Assembly: GCA_905250125.1 (NCBI GenBank)
Contig: CAJNOL010000211.1
Location: 62,001-126,000 of the forward strand
Source: Rotaria sordida
Taxonomy: Eukaryota > Rotifera > Eurotatoria > Philodinida > Philodinidae
DNA: 64,000 nt
Reading direction: 5' to 3'
The first letter of the stretch is position 1. Each line of letters begins with the position of its first letter. The translations under genes and the position numbers were made by a program. Positions 1 through 11,560 of the stretch are shown in pieces. The notes beneath the pieces are model-generated. The model was given only the letters and a program-made list of their open reading frames with translations. It was not told the origin of the DNA and ran no database searches.

Positions 1-1290
1 CAGCGCATTTGAAAGGAATTCTCAAGGATTTTTCGTGACAAAAAATTCATTTTCGCAACCATAGGATATAATGAAAATCAGTGAATAGTCGTCAAATGCG
101 TCACATATGAAGGTATTTTTCTCAAATAGGAATATATTCTGTAACATCTTGTTATTTGTTACTTAGAAGTGCACTCCATTTATGCGCTTTATTCTAGAAA
201 TTGAATATGTTCTTGACGCAAACATACTATATCTAATTCACTGTATTATTTCAAGAACACTCCTCTGACTAATGATGTGTTTTCTTTTTTTTTTTTTGTT
301 AAAAATTATTGAAATTAGAAACTGTAATTGAGAACACGATTAAAATGAGTTTTTGAGAGACATAATAGAAGATCACAGTTCGTTTAATGTATCGATATAG
401 TTTCCCTATTTTTGATCCTTCCTACTCTTTTTGTGTTTTCAAAATTCGATGAGCTAATTGTTTTATGACGATGATTTGTTTGGTTATTTAAACTTAAATT
501 GATTTTTTACATGAATGAATAAATCCATTACAATTTTTTTAATTTTTAAATCTCTTTATCTTTGTTTCTAGTTTAATAATTTTATAAGTAGATATGAATA
601 TGTTTCTCTTTATTTTAATTTAAAAAATATTTTCATCCGAAAATGAATAGGCTTTTTTTGTGATTTATCTTTTTCTTATAATGTAAAAAGAATTTTTATT
701 ATTCAAGAATTGATTATTCAATAAAAAGACATATATGATCGTACTGAGATTTTTTTCAATGAAGTCTCGATCTATTAGAAGAGTTCGTTGAATTAGTCCC
801 GAACTCAGTCAAGTTCAGGTCTGAAATTGGGCCCGACAGGCTCTAATTCGGCTAAGAAATGTGTAGGGTGCGCTAGTTACCGAATACAAAAAACACTCGG
901 GAAAAAAGTGTTTCATATCTTCGGGATGATTATATGATTCCTATTACAAAATTTCATTGAGAACATCAAAGTTCGATTCAATTGGATCTATTTATTAGTC
1001 AAATTTAAACGTAAGTATATTCATAATCATAAATCCACCAATGATAATGTTTTGTTAACATTCTTTACATGTTGTAAATTAAATTTTAAAACTATAACAC
1101 ATTTTAGAAAAAAAAAGAAACATGTTTATGAGTAAATGAATGATAAATATTGCATGTTTTGTACTAAAATAAACTTTATTGATAATAATAACTAGAAACG
1201 TTTTTATAAAAGATTCATAAAAATAAATAGGTTATTTTTCTTTTTTTTGTTTTATCTTTTTCAGTTAATTAAATATTAATTTAAAAGTTA
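1..1290. other. Intergenic, no gene seen
   Basis: AT-rich sequence with poly-T runs and no convincing coding frame on either strand. Around 779-845 a more GC-rich patch begins AGAGTTCGT and ends GGCTCT, vaguely like the TAGAG-type inverted-repeat elements found elsewhere in the window, but no target duplication is clear. Confidence 0.5.
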
Positions 1291-1743
1291 TTATTCTTGT
1301 TGTTTGATTAATTTACTGCCTTGTTGTGGTTTTAATTCAATATCACCACTTTCATTCATTACTGGAATTTTAACATTATCATCAACAGTTGGATCAGGTT
1401 CACCAGGTGTTAATTCATTGTCTTTATGTTGAGTTTCATTTTCATTTTCATCGTTGTTCGTTGTTTCAGTTGATGGTGAAGATTCTTTCTTTTGTTTCTC
1501 TAGTTCGAGTTCATGATCTTTTTTACTTTCTTCTTTTTCAATTCGACGTTTTGTTTTAGGTGATGGTGGTTGTGGACGAAGTTTATCTAATTCTTTTTCA
1601 ATCTCTTCAAGACTACGTTCATTTTCATTATTTTGATCTTGTTTTTCATTGTCTTGTGCCAATTTTGTCGATTGAGGTTTTGGAATATCATTATCATTTT
1701 CTGTAGATTCTGTATTTGATTTATCTTTATCGTTTTTGGACAT
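1291..1743 (-). CDS. Small disordered acidic protein, function unknown
   Basis: A single-exon frame of 150 codons from ATG at 1743 to TAA at 1291. The product is almost entirely charged and polar: it is rich in Glu, Asp, Lys, Asn, Gln, Ser and Thr, with no hydrophobic core, signal peptide or membrane segment, so it is probably intrinsically disordered. A Glu/Lys-rich stretch near residues 45-85 (around SLEEIEKELDKL) could form a short helix or coiled coil, next to a Pro/Ser patch with PSPKTKRR that resembles a basic nuclear or phosphorylation-type motif. Composition differs sharply from the surrounding non-coding DNA, and the long open frame in such AT-rich sequence supports a real gene. I do not recognise the family. 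It could also be the last exon of a larger gene, but the ATG directly follows a stop-rich region, which favours the start chosen. Confidence 0.6.
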   Translation of the reverse strand: MSKNDKDKSNTESTENDNDIPKPQSTKLAQDNEKQDQNNENERSLEEIEKELDKLRPQPPSPKTKRRIEKEESKKDHELELEKQKKESSPSTETTNNDENENETQHKDNELTPGEPDPTVDDNVKIPVMNESGDIELKPQQGSKLIKQQE

Positions 1744-4700
1744 GATTGAATCGTTTAAAAGTTACTATAATTCGAAGAATTATTTCGAATAACGTAATAT
1801 ATATTATTACGCTTTATCACTCGTGAAAATAATATGAGTATGATTAAGAATGAGTCAAAAGCCTCGTTGCAATACGGTGAAAAATAGCTCATCGACTCGT
1901 TTTTTTTCTATTCTTTTATTGCGACGTATATAAAACATATTGTTTTTGCATACTATATTAATCACATGAAATATTGAATTTGTTTCAATATGGATTTCAA
2001 TAATAATAATAATTCATTCATATCATATTCTTTATATTCATTCCTTTAAATTTAGAGTAAATAATTTCACATGATTATCTAGATGTTCCCATATACTAAT
2101 TTTATTGAGGGAATAATGGCTATTTACAGAACAAATATATTGATAATATCTTAAAAAAAGCATACATAACACGAAACTTGACAGTATATTTGTCTTTATT
2201 TTCTTCAATATTTTCATAGAATAATTTTGTTCTTTAAAAACTTAATTTTTTTTGCACTTGACTTATTTCGAAAATTATTTATCTTCCTCGATCCTTTTTT
2301 CATCTGTAGAATATTTTGACAATAGTTAAAATTTTAAGAACAAGTACGAATTTTTCAATTTCAAATAGGATTATAATGATATTTTATAAATATCTAAAAT
2401 ATCCTCTCTATATGTCTTGGACAATCTTGACTAGATAAGAACAAGATAGTCCCTAGAGCTGAAATCAGAACTAACATTTGTTTTTTGGCAACGATATTTT
2501 TCTTTATGGTCGTTTAATGTTTGCATTGATTGTCATGTTGTCATCACTCATGTGTTCTAAATAGATATGGACAAGATAATTCCGCTCATATCTAATCTTG
2601 ACATATGTAATATAGTTGTTGACTTGTCTAATGACGTGTTTCCCGACTTTTGTATTAACAATAATGTGAAAGTTTTTGTTTTTCTCTTGATATAGATAAC
2701 GAAAGAAACTCCGACAAACCATAATATTGAAGATCATTAAGAAAAATCTAGTGCATTGTACAAATTTCTGTAAAAGCAAAAACACTTTGTTATTTTTTTG
2801 TTTTTGTATTTGTTGTGAATTGAGTAAAACTTGAGAGAAAGGTATAAACACATATAACTCTTGTGAACGGATGAAATAAAAATTTATGTTCGATTCTTAA
2901 CATTTCTGTTTGTATATTTATAATTAGTACATAATTTCAAGTTTTATCATATTTATTTTCTAGTCAATCTATTGGACTCTTTAAATATGTTAGATATTTT
3001 TCTATATATGAAATATCCTGTGTTTGTTTTTTCTGTTCTAATCAAACTGATTTGTTGACAAGATTTATTCTAGATATGTAGTACAAGATGGATAAAAATG
3101 TTTTTCTAGGAGATAGCGCTGTGATTTCAAAATAACATCAATAATAAATTTAATATCAAATTAAAACGCATCGAAAATGAGATTTATCAACACTAAATAG
3201 TTAGTAAGGATTATCGTAATTTTTCAGTATCGAATTCAGAAAACTTCGAAAAATTTACATTATATCAGTAAAGAAAATTTTCTTTCACGAGGTAGAGTAA
3301 ACTAGATCTCATTTAAAATGATGAATATCATAAAGTACTAAATACCTGACATGGAAATATTGAAACAATGGTCAAAAATAAAGCTGAAAAAAATTGCTAT
3401 TCGAGACAGGACACCGTCATTATGATGGAGAAACTCTAAAAAAAAACATTTTTTTAATATGTTAAATAGACACTCATCTGTTTCAAATTATTTTATGTTT
3501 GTATGCATCTCATTTTGCTGCTGTAAGAATGCTAATGATCGTCATACTAATTATTGATTGTATTCATCAAATTTTTAAAAAAATAAATATTATTTTTTGA
3601 TATTCATTATTTTATAAGAGTTCTAGTTTGAACTGCTTCATACAAGAAATTTTTCTTTATTGATATAGTGTCAAATTTTAGAAAATTTTTGAATTCAACA
3701 CAGAAAAATTATTATCATCTTTAGTATTTATTATCGATAAATTCCATTTTCGACACGTTTTAATTTAGTATTAACCTTTGTTGTTGATGTTATTTGAAAC
3801 CACAGCATTACCGCCCTGGAAAAACATTTGTACCTACCCTGTACAATAACAGTTTCTGGCCATGAACTGCCACAAATTGATTTATCAGTAAGACTGTTAG
3901 ATACAATTTATATATCAATTAACACAATATCAGATATATAGAAGTATGTTCATCAATAGAAAGCTATCATATTTTACACTATGCTTCATTTATATAGAAT
4001 CATTATCGTCGATTTAAAGTTGATCAAAAACAAAAACTGGTTAAATTATTTCATCTTCATTATTATCAATCGTTGATTTAAATTTCGGCCACTTAACATC
4101 TTTTGTTAACATTCCATGCAATAATTATTATAGCAATAGCCGTTTTTTTGTCATGCAATATTCATAATATATGTTAATGTGTAGAACATACGCTTGAAGA
4201 TCAATCATTATGTCAACTACAAAACTTTACTGGCATATCATATAGTGTTGATAATGAACATTGTAATAATCTTAACTTCATCTGTATGAAATTTTTTCAA
4301 TATGTTCGTCAGTATTAACTACGAAAGAAATAATTCTTGTCAAACAATGTTAAGAAAAATAGATACTAATAATATGGAAGTTAAGATCATCTGTATTTAT
4401 TTTGTTATTCTAGTAATATCTGTTTCTGTTGATAAAACTGTGCCTGATTGTGGTAATAGTATAACTGGGAGCATGTACCCAATAGTTCCTATATTATTGA
4501 AAAATCTGATCTACATGCTATTGTCTTTAACCCTATATCGGCTAACTTATTTATGAAATAAACAAAGTAAAAATCTATTTTTAACGGAGTATATTTTGAA
4601 AACTATTAGCAATTATAATTCTTATACATAGACTTGAATCAAATTTTCAAAATGTAAATTTAACGAGCGAACCATTGTATTCGACACTTGTTTAATGCAT

Positions 4701-4916
4701 CACATAGGAATATTACTATTGTTAGCAATCGACTTACTAGATCAAATACATCACAACTTTACAATCCAGTGTTAATATGTATTGATGGAAAACAAACATC
4801 GAAAATGAATTTACATTGTAAATGGATATGTTATAAGTTTTAGGTCGAAAAATACTGCATATCGAATAAATATCAATAGAACTAAAAGTAATCATTCTTT
4901 GAATATATGGTATACG
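1744..4916. other. Intergenic with one palindromic element
   Basis: No reliable gene. The palindromic element at 3084-3841 lies inside it. A short Cys-containing frame near 4173-4310 (plus) and another near 4370-4555 could be decayed outer parts of the NHL-type relic that follows, but I could not anchor them to a family. Confidence 0.4.
3084..3841. mobile_element. Palindromic non-autonomous element (Tc1/mariner-like MITE)
   Basis: The left arm (about 3084-3280) and right arm (about 3660-3841) are imperfect inverted repeats. The left arm reads CAAGATGG...TGTTTTTCTAGG and the complement of the right arm reads CAGGGTAGG...TGTTTTTCCAGG. Both then share ATAACATCAA and AAATTAAAACG. TA dinucleotides at 3082-3083 and 3842-3843 fit a TA target duplication. 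No transposase is visible inside. Confidence 0.7.
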
Positions 4917-4918
4917 AA

Positions 4919-5380
4919 TCGTCAACAAATAGTAACTTGTATGCATCCAATTTTAGTAATTCACATGTTCTACAATGGGTATTCCACGTGACACTATCAA
5001 AAATATAGTAATTACTAACGGAACAACTGGTGTTAGTCAATATTCGCTTCATTACTCACGTCAAATTAATCTTGATCCAATAGAAATGTATCTTTATGTT
5101 ACGAACAACAACAATAATCAAATATCAATATACAATTCAGTCAATAAAGTTATCATAGTAAAAATGTTGTTTGTTGGTAATGATATTGGAAAAGCAGTAA
5201 ATCAACTTTACGAGCTCTAGTCTTTTCCAAGACAGGCATCATTTATATAATCGAAAGATATAATCATTATGCGAAATGTGTCAATTCTATCTATCGTTCG
5301 TTTAGGTGCTAATAAAGCATTTTTTTTATAGATGTGATTAATTACAGTAATGATCATGTTCGACGTTTTCGTCATATTAA
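4919..5380 (+). pseudogene. Decayed NHL-repeat beta-propeller gene
   Basis: Segments with NHL-repeat signatures follow one another in different frames. At 4919-5006 a frame contains NLYASNFSNSHVLQW, resembling the NHL pattern LYV(S/T)D..N.RV..W. From 4975 the next frame gives a repeat with YLYVTNNNNNQISIY followed by a Gly-containing loop and NQLYEL. After 5219 a third frame gives SKTGIIYIIERYNHY, and near 5330-5378 another gives DVINYSNDHVRRF. At least two frameshifts and several stops separate them, so no intact propeller can be made. NHL domains are protein- or ligand-binding propellers; bdelloid genomes are, to my knowledge, rich in them. The family assignment rests on these four spaced motifs. 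Confidence 0.7.
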
Positions 5381-6102
5381 AAAAATCTATTTGGATATTG
5401 TTATGATGTGTAATTAATCTTGAAATTCTACATAGTTTTTTGTTTTTGTTTAGCTTTATCGTCATTATTTTCTTCTTTTTTGATAAATATATATATTCAA
5501 GGATTCTTAAATTAGTTCTGTCATCTCCTATTCAACAAAAACATTAAATAAATACCTATTTATAACTTTCAAAATATTTTAATATGTTGTAATTAGAGAT
5601 CATTTCATTAGTAAACTTAACCTATATTATAGAATAAAAACAAAAAAAAACAAAAAAAAACAAAAAAAATTATAATAATCATGAACAGAACCATTAGTTA
5701 TTATTATTATTATTATTATTATTATTGTTATTTGTAATAAAAACATTATTTTTTATATATAAGAAAGTTATTTCTTCAAAATGACCTATATATGCATGTT
5801 AACACCTGTTATTTCTGACTCGATGGTATTATAGAGTTCGCTTTTGTTATTTTCTATATCTCTGTCTAATTTCTCATCAAAACCAATTGCTTTCTGTCAA
5901 ACAACCACATAAAAGAAAATGTATATAGTGTCGACGAATGATGACAGCTCCCTGATAACAAAATAGAAAAAAAAAAAGAAGAAAGTATCGATATATTAAA
6001 GCAATATAGAAATAGAAATAGAAGAAGAAAAAGAAAAGAAATAAACAATCGAAAAAAAGGAATTGTTAGTTGAAAATAAACATAACAAACTATTAGTAAG
6101 AT
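5381..6102. other. Intergenic with microsatellites
   Basis: Holds a (CAAAAAAAAA)3-like run at about 5640-5667, a TTA trinucleotide repeat at about 5697-5726, and the 5' flank of the F-box/LRR gene. No other gene is seen. Confidence 0.6.
5697..5726. repeat. (TTA)n microsatellite
   Basis: About ten uninterrupted TTA/ATT units read directly from the sequence, followed by an imperfect unit with a G. Confidence 0.9.
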
Positions 6103-8236
6103 ATGGAGAGTAAACGAACGTTATTAACCAGTGGTCAAGGAACTATTCGTCGACCAAGTCATATAAATAATACAATATCGTCAGAAGATGATGATCAGTT
6201 TGTAGAAACCGATGAATTCGATGATTTAACAGAATCTAATGTAGAACGACGTCGTTCAAGTCGAGTAAGTTTTTAATTAAACAAAAACAAACAACAAGTT
6301 TTCTACTGTATATATTATTCTATAGGTTTTTTCTCTTCGATTTTTACCTGATAAAATTTTTCTTTTAATATTTTCTTATTTAACACCACTTGATCTTATT
6401 CATTGTACACATGTATGTCAACGATGGCATCATCTTATATCTCGTCATTCAAGTTTATGGCGACGTCTCTTTTTACGTCCTGATTGTAGTAATGGTCAAA
6501 TAGGTGCTGTTCATGTTCGTCGTTTAGATGTATTTCTTCATGCACTTGCAACACGTTTTAGTTCATCACTTATTTATATTGATTTACCTATTGAATTAAT
6601 TACTGTTGAAGTTTTACGTGAATTAGCTATACGTTGTCCAAATTTAGAATATTTAACATTAGATTTTTCATCAGCTATGCAATTACATGATTTTAGTGAA
6701 TTAAATGAATTTCCATGTAATCTTAAACGTTTATGTATTTGTTTATCCGATGTTATTTTTCTCGAAGGTTTTATGCGTCGTATATATGCATTTTTATCAT
6801 CATTACATACATTACATATAATTGGTACACTTGAAAAATCATCTTTAACATCAACATCACCAGAAGAAACAGATGAATATGAAACAATTAATATAAATAG
6901 AATTAAAGCTCATGCACCTAATTTACATACAATTAATTTATATGGTGTAAGTTTTATTGATGATAGTCATATAGAAGCTATTGCATCTGGTTGTATACAT
7001 CTTCAATGTCTTGCTTTAAATTTTTGTACACGAGTAAAAGGTACAAGTTTTAAAAATTTAATGAATCGATGTCAAAAAGTTACATGTTTATTATTACAAA
7101 ATACGGGTAAATAAAAAAAAAAGATTAGTATTAAATGAAAATAATTAATTTTATAATGTTTCTTTCCTAAATGTTATTAGACAAAGAATTGACATACATT
7201 TTTTTATTTTTTTATTTTTGTAGGTATACAAGATGAACCTATGCTTGCTGTTAATTGGTCTACGACTCAACTTTCTGAATTAGATATATCATCAACTGAC
7301 TTAAGTGAACGTGCTCTTGTAGATTTTTTTTCAATGGTACCAAAACTTACATATTTAGCTGTACCGTTTTGTGATGGTTTTACAGATGCGGTAATATTAA
7401 TATTGATGATTTTGCATCGGAACATTCCCAAGTGATTCGCACTTCATTTGTTCTCATATTTTATCAATATGAGAATAACTGAAGCATGAATTACTTGGGG
7501 AATAGTTTCATTGTTAGTAAAATTCATTATAAAATTTAGGTTTTAAATTTATTATTGGATCGAGGTAAATTAAATGGATGTCGAGCACTTGATTTAAGTC
7601 ATACAGTTAATTTAAATGTTGATGCTGTTCATCGATTATTAACATCATTTACTAATATATCTTATCGACTTGAAGCATTAAGTTATACAGGTCATGCTGC
7701 TATAACAGAACGATTTTGGATTGATTCTATTCGATATCTTCATCGAATTAAGTAATAAAAATTTTTTAAACATAAAACAAAAAAAATAAATAGAATCTCT
7801 TGATTTTCTTTTTTTTTTCGTTTTTTCTAGAATACTTATTATGGGTACAGCACATAGTTGGTTTAAACAAGCAACACGTCGTATTCATATTGATCAAATA
7901 CTTGAAGCATGTGCTGTTCATTGTCCTTATTTAAAACGTCTCGAAATTCAATGGGATCCTGAAACACTTCGTTTTAGTGAAAATTCATCGAAATTTATTG
8001 ATCATGTTAGGTAAATATTTTTATTTTTATTATTCATAAAAAAAATCTATTATAATATTTAAAGAGTACGATGTACAAATCTTTCATCATTTGTTCTTTC
8101 TGATGGACCTTATTATGAAGGTGCTAAAGCAAATTTTGAACGAGCAGAACGACATGGTATTGTACGAACAACAACTATGTATCAGACAAGCATTGTCAGT
8201 AACCTTAGTTTTTATAATGAAATGAAATTCAATTAA
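6103..8236 (+). CDS. F-box/LRR protein, six exons
   Basis: Exons: 6103-6264, 6326-7106, 7224-7390, 7540-7751, 7831-8010 and 8065-8236. All introns are GT-AG and 53-149 bp, and the frame closes at 557 residues ending in TAA. The first exon encodes an acidic, Arg-containing tail. Exon 2 opens with an F-box: LPDKIFLLIFSYLTPLDL followed by a Cys-Gln-Arg-Trp segment typical of the box. Leucine-rich repeats follow through exons 2-4, for example HLQCLALNFCTRVKG and LSELDISSTDLSE. F-box proteins bind SKP1 and present substrates to an SCF ubiquitin ligase; the LRRs would recognise the substrate. The C-terminal block (residues about 440-557) is conserved-looking but unnamed by me. The ATG at 6103 was chosen because it follows an in-frame stop region and leads straight into a GTAAGT donor that keeps the frame. 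Confidence 0.87.
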
Positions 8237-8526
8237 AAGAAAACAAAAAACAAAAAAAAAAAAAACACATTTACTTGAAATAAAATATAAAATAAAAAAT
8301 TTCTAAACAATTTTATTTTAGTTTAATAGAAAACAATGCATGAATCATAATTGCGTTTTATTTCTCATAAGCAAAAAAAAAAAAAGAAAAGAACAAATAA
8401 ATCGTTGTTATTTTTTCTCTGGACACGTTTTCATAATATATATGAGAACGAGAGTTGATACGTGACAATCTCCATACAATAGAATTGCGCAAACATATTG
8501 TAAATTATTATTATATTGATATTCAA

Positions 8527-9621
8527 ATGGGTTCGAAAAAATCAAAACAACAAATTTATTCTATACATGATGAAATACAAAATTCAATTTGTTTTGAAGA
8601 TTTAAGTAATGAACTTATTTATGAATTATTTGATTATCTTTCATTTCATGATATCATTTTTTCTTTTGATAAATTGAATAAACGTTTTCAAAATCTCATA
8701 GATAATTATTCACATTATGTAAATCTTCAACAACATACCGATGACAATATTTTATCATTACCTAAACATATTCATTCACTTAAAATAAATGCTCGTTATC
8801 AACTTCAATTTATTAATTTTTCAAATATTTTTTTACTACATTATTTAATACTTTCAAATGTATCAATATTTGATTTATTTCATATATTCAATACACTTTC
8901 ATTGAAAAATCTTGAATATATATATTTAGGTGCATGTCCCGATTATCATAGATATCAACATGAAAAACTTGCAGAAATTCAACAAAAAATTCTTTTATTA
9001 GGTGAATTAAAATTAAAAAAATGTGTATTTCGAATGAAACTTTTTGTAAATATTAATCAATTACCAATGAATTTATTTTCATTAGAATATTTACGAATAG
9101 ATGGATGTGAAAATATATTAATTGTTAATAATCTACTTAATCATATGCCAAATTTAAAATTTCTTCATGTATCTATTCTTCAATCATTTAAAACTAATAA
9201 TAACAAAGATCAATATATGAAAGAGAATAATAGAAATAATTCTCTTATTAATTTAATTATTCGAATTCATGATCTTAATTCATTAGAAGAACTTATTTCA
9301 TTATTTATTCAAAATTGTTCAAATTTAAAAAATCTTATTATTTATCTAAATCCTATTAGAGAAAATTATTCTGATCATGATATGTATGATATTCGTGTGA
9401 TTAATCTACCACAATATATAACAACTATTATTAATCAATTATTACCTCAACTTACAAATTTTCATCTTCGTCAACGTATTCTTTCAAAAAATTTTGACTT
9501 TTTAAATCGACCATATTATTTTTCACCTTATGTTAAAGAAATTCCATATTCATTAAAACATAGATCGTATCGAATGTTTATTGCTCAGCACTTAGCTACT
9601 CTATGGAAAAATACAACTTGA
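8527..9621 (+). CDS. Intronless F-box protein, 364 aa
   Basis: One uninterrupted frame. I start at ATG 8527, which begins MGSKKSKQQ; the open frame extends upstream to a TTG only. The F-box lies at residues about 21-60 (FEDLSNELIYELFDYLSF). The rest, residues about 80-330, is a run of Leu/Ile/Asn-rich segments such as LHYLILSNVSIFDLF and LKFLHVSILQSF, consistent with degenerate leucine-rich repeats. This is the general form of the large single-exon F-box families seen in bdelloid rotifers. It sits 290 bp downstream of another F-box gene on the same strand but has no visible sequence identity beyond the box, so I see no recent tandem duplication. The likely role is an SCF ubiquitin-ligase substrate adaptor; the substrate cannot be inferred. 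Confidence 0.85.
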   Translation: MGSKKSKQQIYSIHDEIQNSICFEDLSNELIYELFDYLSFHDIIFSFDKLNKRFQNLIDNYSHYVNLQQHTDDNILSLPKHIHSLKINARYQLQFINFSNIFLLHYLILSNVSIFDLFHIFNTLSLKNLEYIYLGACPDYHRYQHEKLAEIQQKILLLGELKLKKCVFRMKLFVNINQLPMNLFSLEYLRIDGCENILIVNNLLNHMPNLKFLHVSILQSFKTNNNKDQYMKENNRNNSLINLIIRIHDLNSLEELISLFIQNCSNLKNLIIYLNPIRENYSDHDMYDIRVINLPQYITTIINQLLPQLTNFHLRQRILSKNFDFLNRPYYFSPYVKEIPYSLKHRSYRMFIAQHLATLWKNTT

Positions 9622-9661
9622 ACAAAACTCTTGTTAAATAAGATATGACTACCCACACATT

Positions 9662-9690
9662 TAATATATATATATATATATATATATAAA
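9662..9690. repeat. (TA)n microsatellite
   Basis: Roughly 13 TA units in the 3' flank of the F-box gene, read directly. Confidence 0.9.
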
Positions 9691-9839
9691 TATATTTGTT
9701 TTTCATAATTAATTTAGCATAAATAAATATTTGACACACGACAAGTGTCAACACAATTTTATTATTCAAGATTTTCTTTTCATTGTAGTTATTCCATGAT
9801 GTTTTTTTTTTTGTAAAAAGTTGTTAGTGTAATCCTTAC

Positions 9840-10201
9840 AGGATTAAGATGTGAAACATAATGTAGTTGTTATAGCTAATCACAAAAAGATTGTTTGATT
9901 CTATCTATTTTGAGGCATATTTCTTCGTCATGTATTTACTTAATCCTTTACAAATGCAATAAGGAAGTTGTTCATATATTATAACGAGATATTATTGATA
10001 TAGAAACTGTGATCGTATATTAACAATGTCTGTAACGGTCTATAGCGGTGAGAGGAAGAAGAAGTATTGTTTAAGATGTCTGTGACGGTCTGCAGGAGGT
10101 AGAGCCCAAGCCTGAAAGTTCTGAATCCGGCGTGCTTCAATGAAAGATCCAAATTTTAACTCTTATACTTCAACACTCCTTTTAGATCATGTTTCATAAA
10201 A
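9840..10201 (+). mobile_element. Dispersed MITE family A, copy 1
   Basis: Begins AGGATTAAGATGTGAAACAT and ends CTTTTAGATCATGTTTCATA. The two ends are related as inverted repeats (GTGAAACATAATGT against GTGAAACATGATCT in the complement). Internal blocks ATATTTCTTCGTCAT and TATACTTCAACACTCC recur in the other copies at 18075, 37690, 54253 (minus) and 56970. No coding capacity, so non-autonomous. Confidence 0.75.
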
Positions 10202-10499
10202 GCCTGATAAAGAAAAAAAAAAGTATCTAGAAACTAAATGATAAAACATTATACTAATATTATATATTTCAAATGAATAAAGTTTTGCTTGATGCATCAT
10301 TCAAAATAGTTGATTTGAATAATTGAAAGTTGTTAGTATTCAATTAATTTTCACTTATTTTAATAGGATCATATGAAATTAATTACTAGCAAGTTACATA
10401 TATCGGATGATATTCAGTTTGTTTTCAATAATTTCGAATAAAAGAATTGTGTTCTAGAAGAAGTTGATTGATTGTTCACTAAGATTTGTATTTCATCTA

Positions 10500-11560
10500 T
10501 AGATTATTTCATACATTATCAATCTATCAAGTATATATTTGCCAAATTTTTTCTTGATGAGTTAAATCTAGTAGTCGACAACAAATATCACTCTGAATGT
10601 TCATAAACACATGTCTTTGTTGAATGATAGCATTTATACGTAGTGCTTACTGATAAAATTTAATATCTTTCTTAAATTTTCTTACTCTATGCCAGACAAT
10701 TTTAATCATATTCCATGTAGTAGATAAGTCAAGATGATCTTGCTCTATTGTATGCTTTCATCTATTCAAAAATTTTTGATGTAATGATAAGGCTTTTTTG
10801 ATCAGATCGGATCGCTCATATTCCATACTCATATTGCTTAACATAATAATCAAAAGTTTATGTTACGTTTCAAGAAAACATTTCTCTAAAATCAATGCCT
10901 TCCTAAGACTTTTCATTGTACATTTTAAACTACTTCATATAAATAAAAAACAACATGCCTATATTATTATTGTTACTAACCGGATCCATGTGTTGTTTAG
11001 ATGTCTTTCTTGAAGAAATATTTCACTGCCATTTTATTATAAAATAAAGTTTTCTTGTCTAAATTGGAACGAACTCATTTATGGTCATTGATACCACTGA
11101 AAATATTGTTTATGTTCGAGTATATCCACTGATAGACAACTTCGAATGATTTCGAGAATCAAATTTTAGGTTAAGATTAAAGAGTCACATGTTCTTACCA
11201 GCTAAGTGCTGATTTGAACATAGATAGATCATAATAAGTCATATTAAGATTTAAGTATGTCACTGACATTTTCTTTATCTTCTTTTATTTTCATTTTTCG
11301 TGCAATCTCAATTGACATTTGATAATATTTGATTGTATCATGTTATTTATTAAGTTTGTTTGACATTAGACCTGTATATGAATATATTTTAAGTGCAATC
11401 TTACGTGAGCGTTTGTCTGCAACGAAATTATCAAGTTTGTGCTTATCATAAATTTCATAAGTATATATTTTGTATCTTTTCTTCATCTGATAGATCTTCT
11501 AATGTTTTGATTGAGCATTCTAATGCACTATATCGAAACACTCCTTAATGATTATTAGAG
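10500..11560 (-). pseudogene. Decayed tetratricopeptide-repeat gene
   Basis: Two separated stretches on the minus strand look like TPR units. At about 11260-11460 a frame includes ALKIYSYTGLMSNKLNK, a stop, then DTIKYYQMSIEIARK, which matches the TPR pattern of paired helices. At about 10560-10795 another gives KALSLHQKFLNR, a stop, DHLDLSTTWNMIKIVWHR, then FKKDIKFYQ, a stop, and ALRINA. This resembles kinesin-light-chain-like TPR arrays. The segment 10800-11260 between them is too decayed to read. Stops and frame changes rule out a functional product. In bdelloids such TPR arrays often follow an ADP-ribosyltransferase domain; no such domain could be read upstream. Confidence 0.7.

Noticed and set aside
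2504-2851. Minus-strand open frame of 115 codons
   Set aside because: Composition is that of AT-rich non-coding DNA, with no domain, no splice partner and poor start context.
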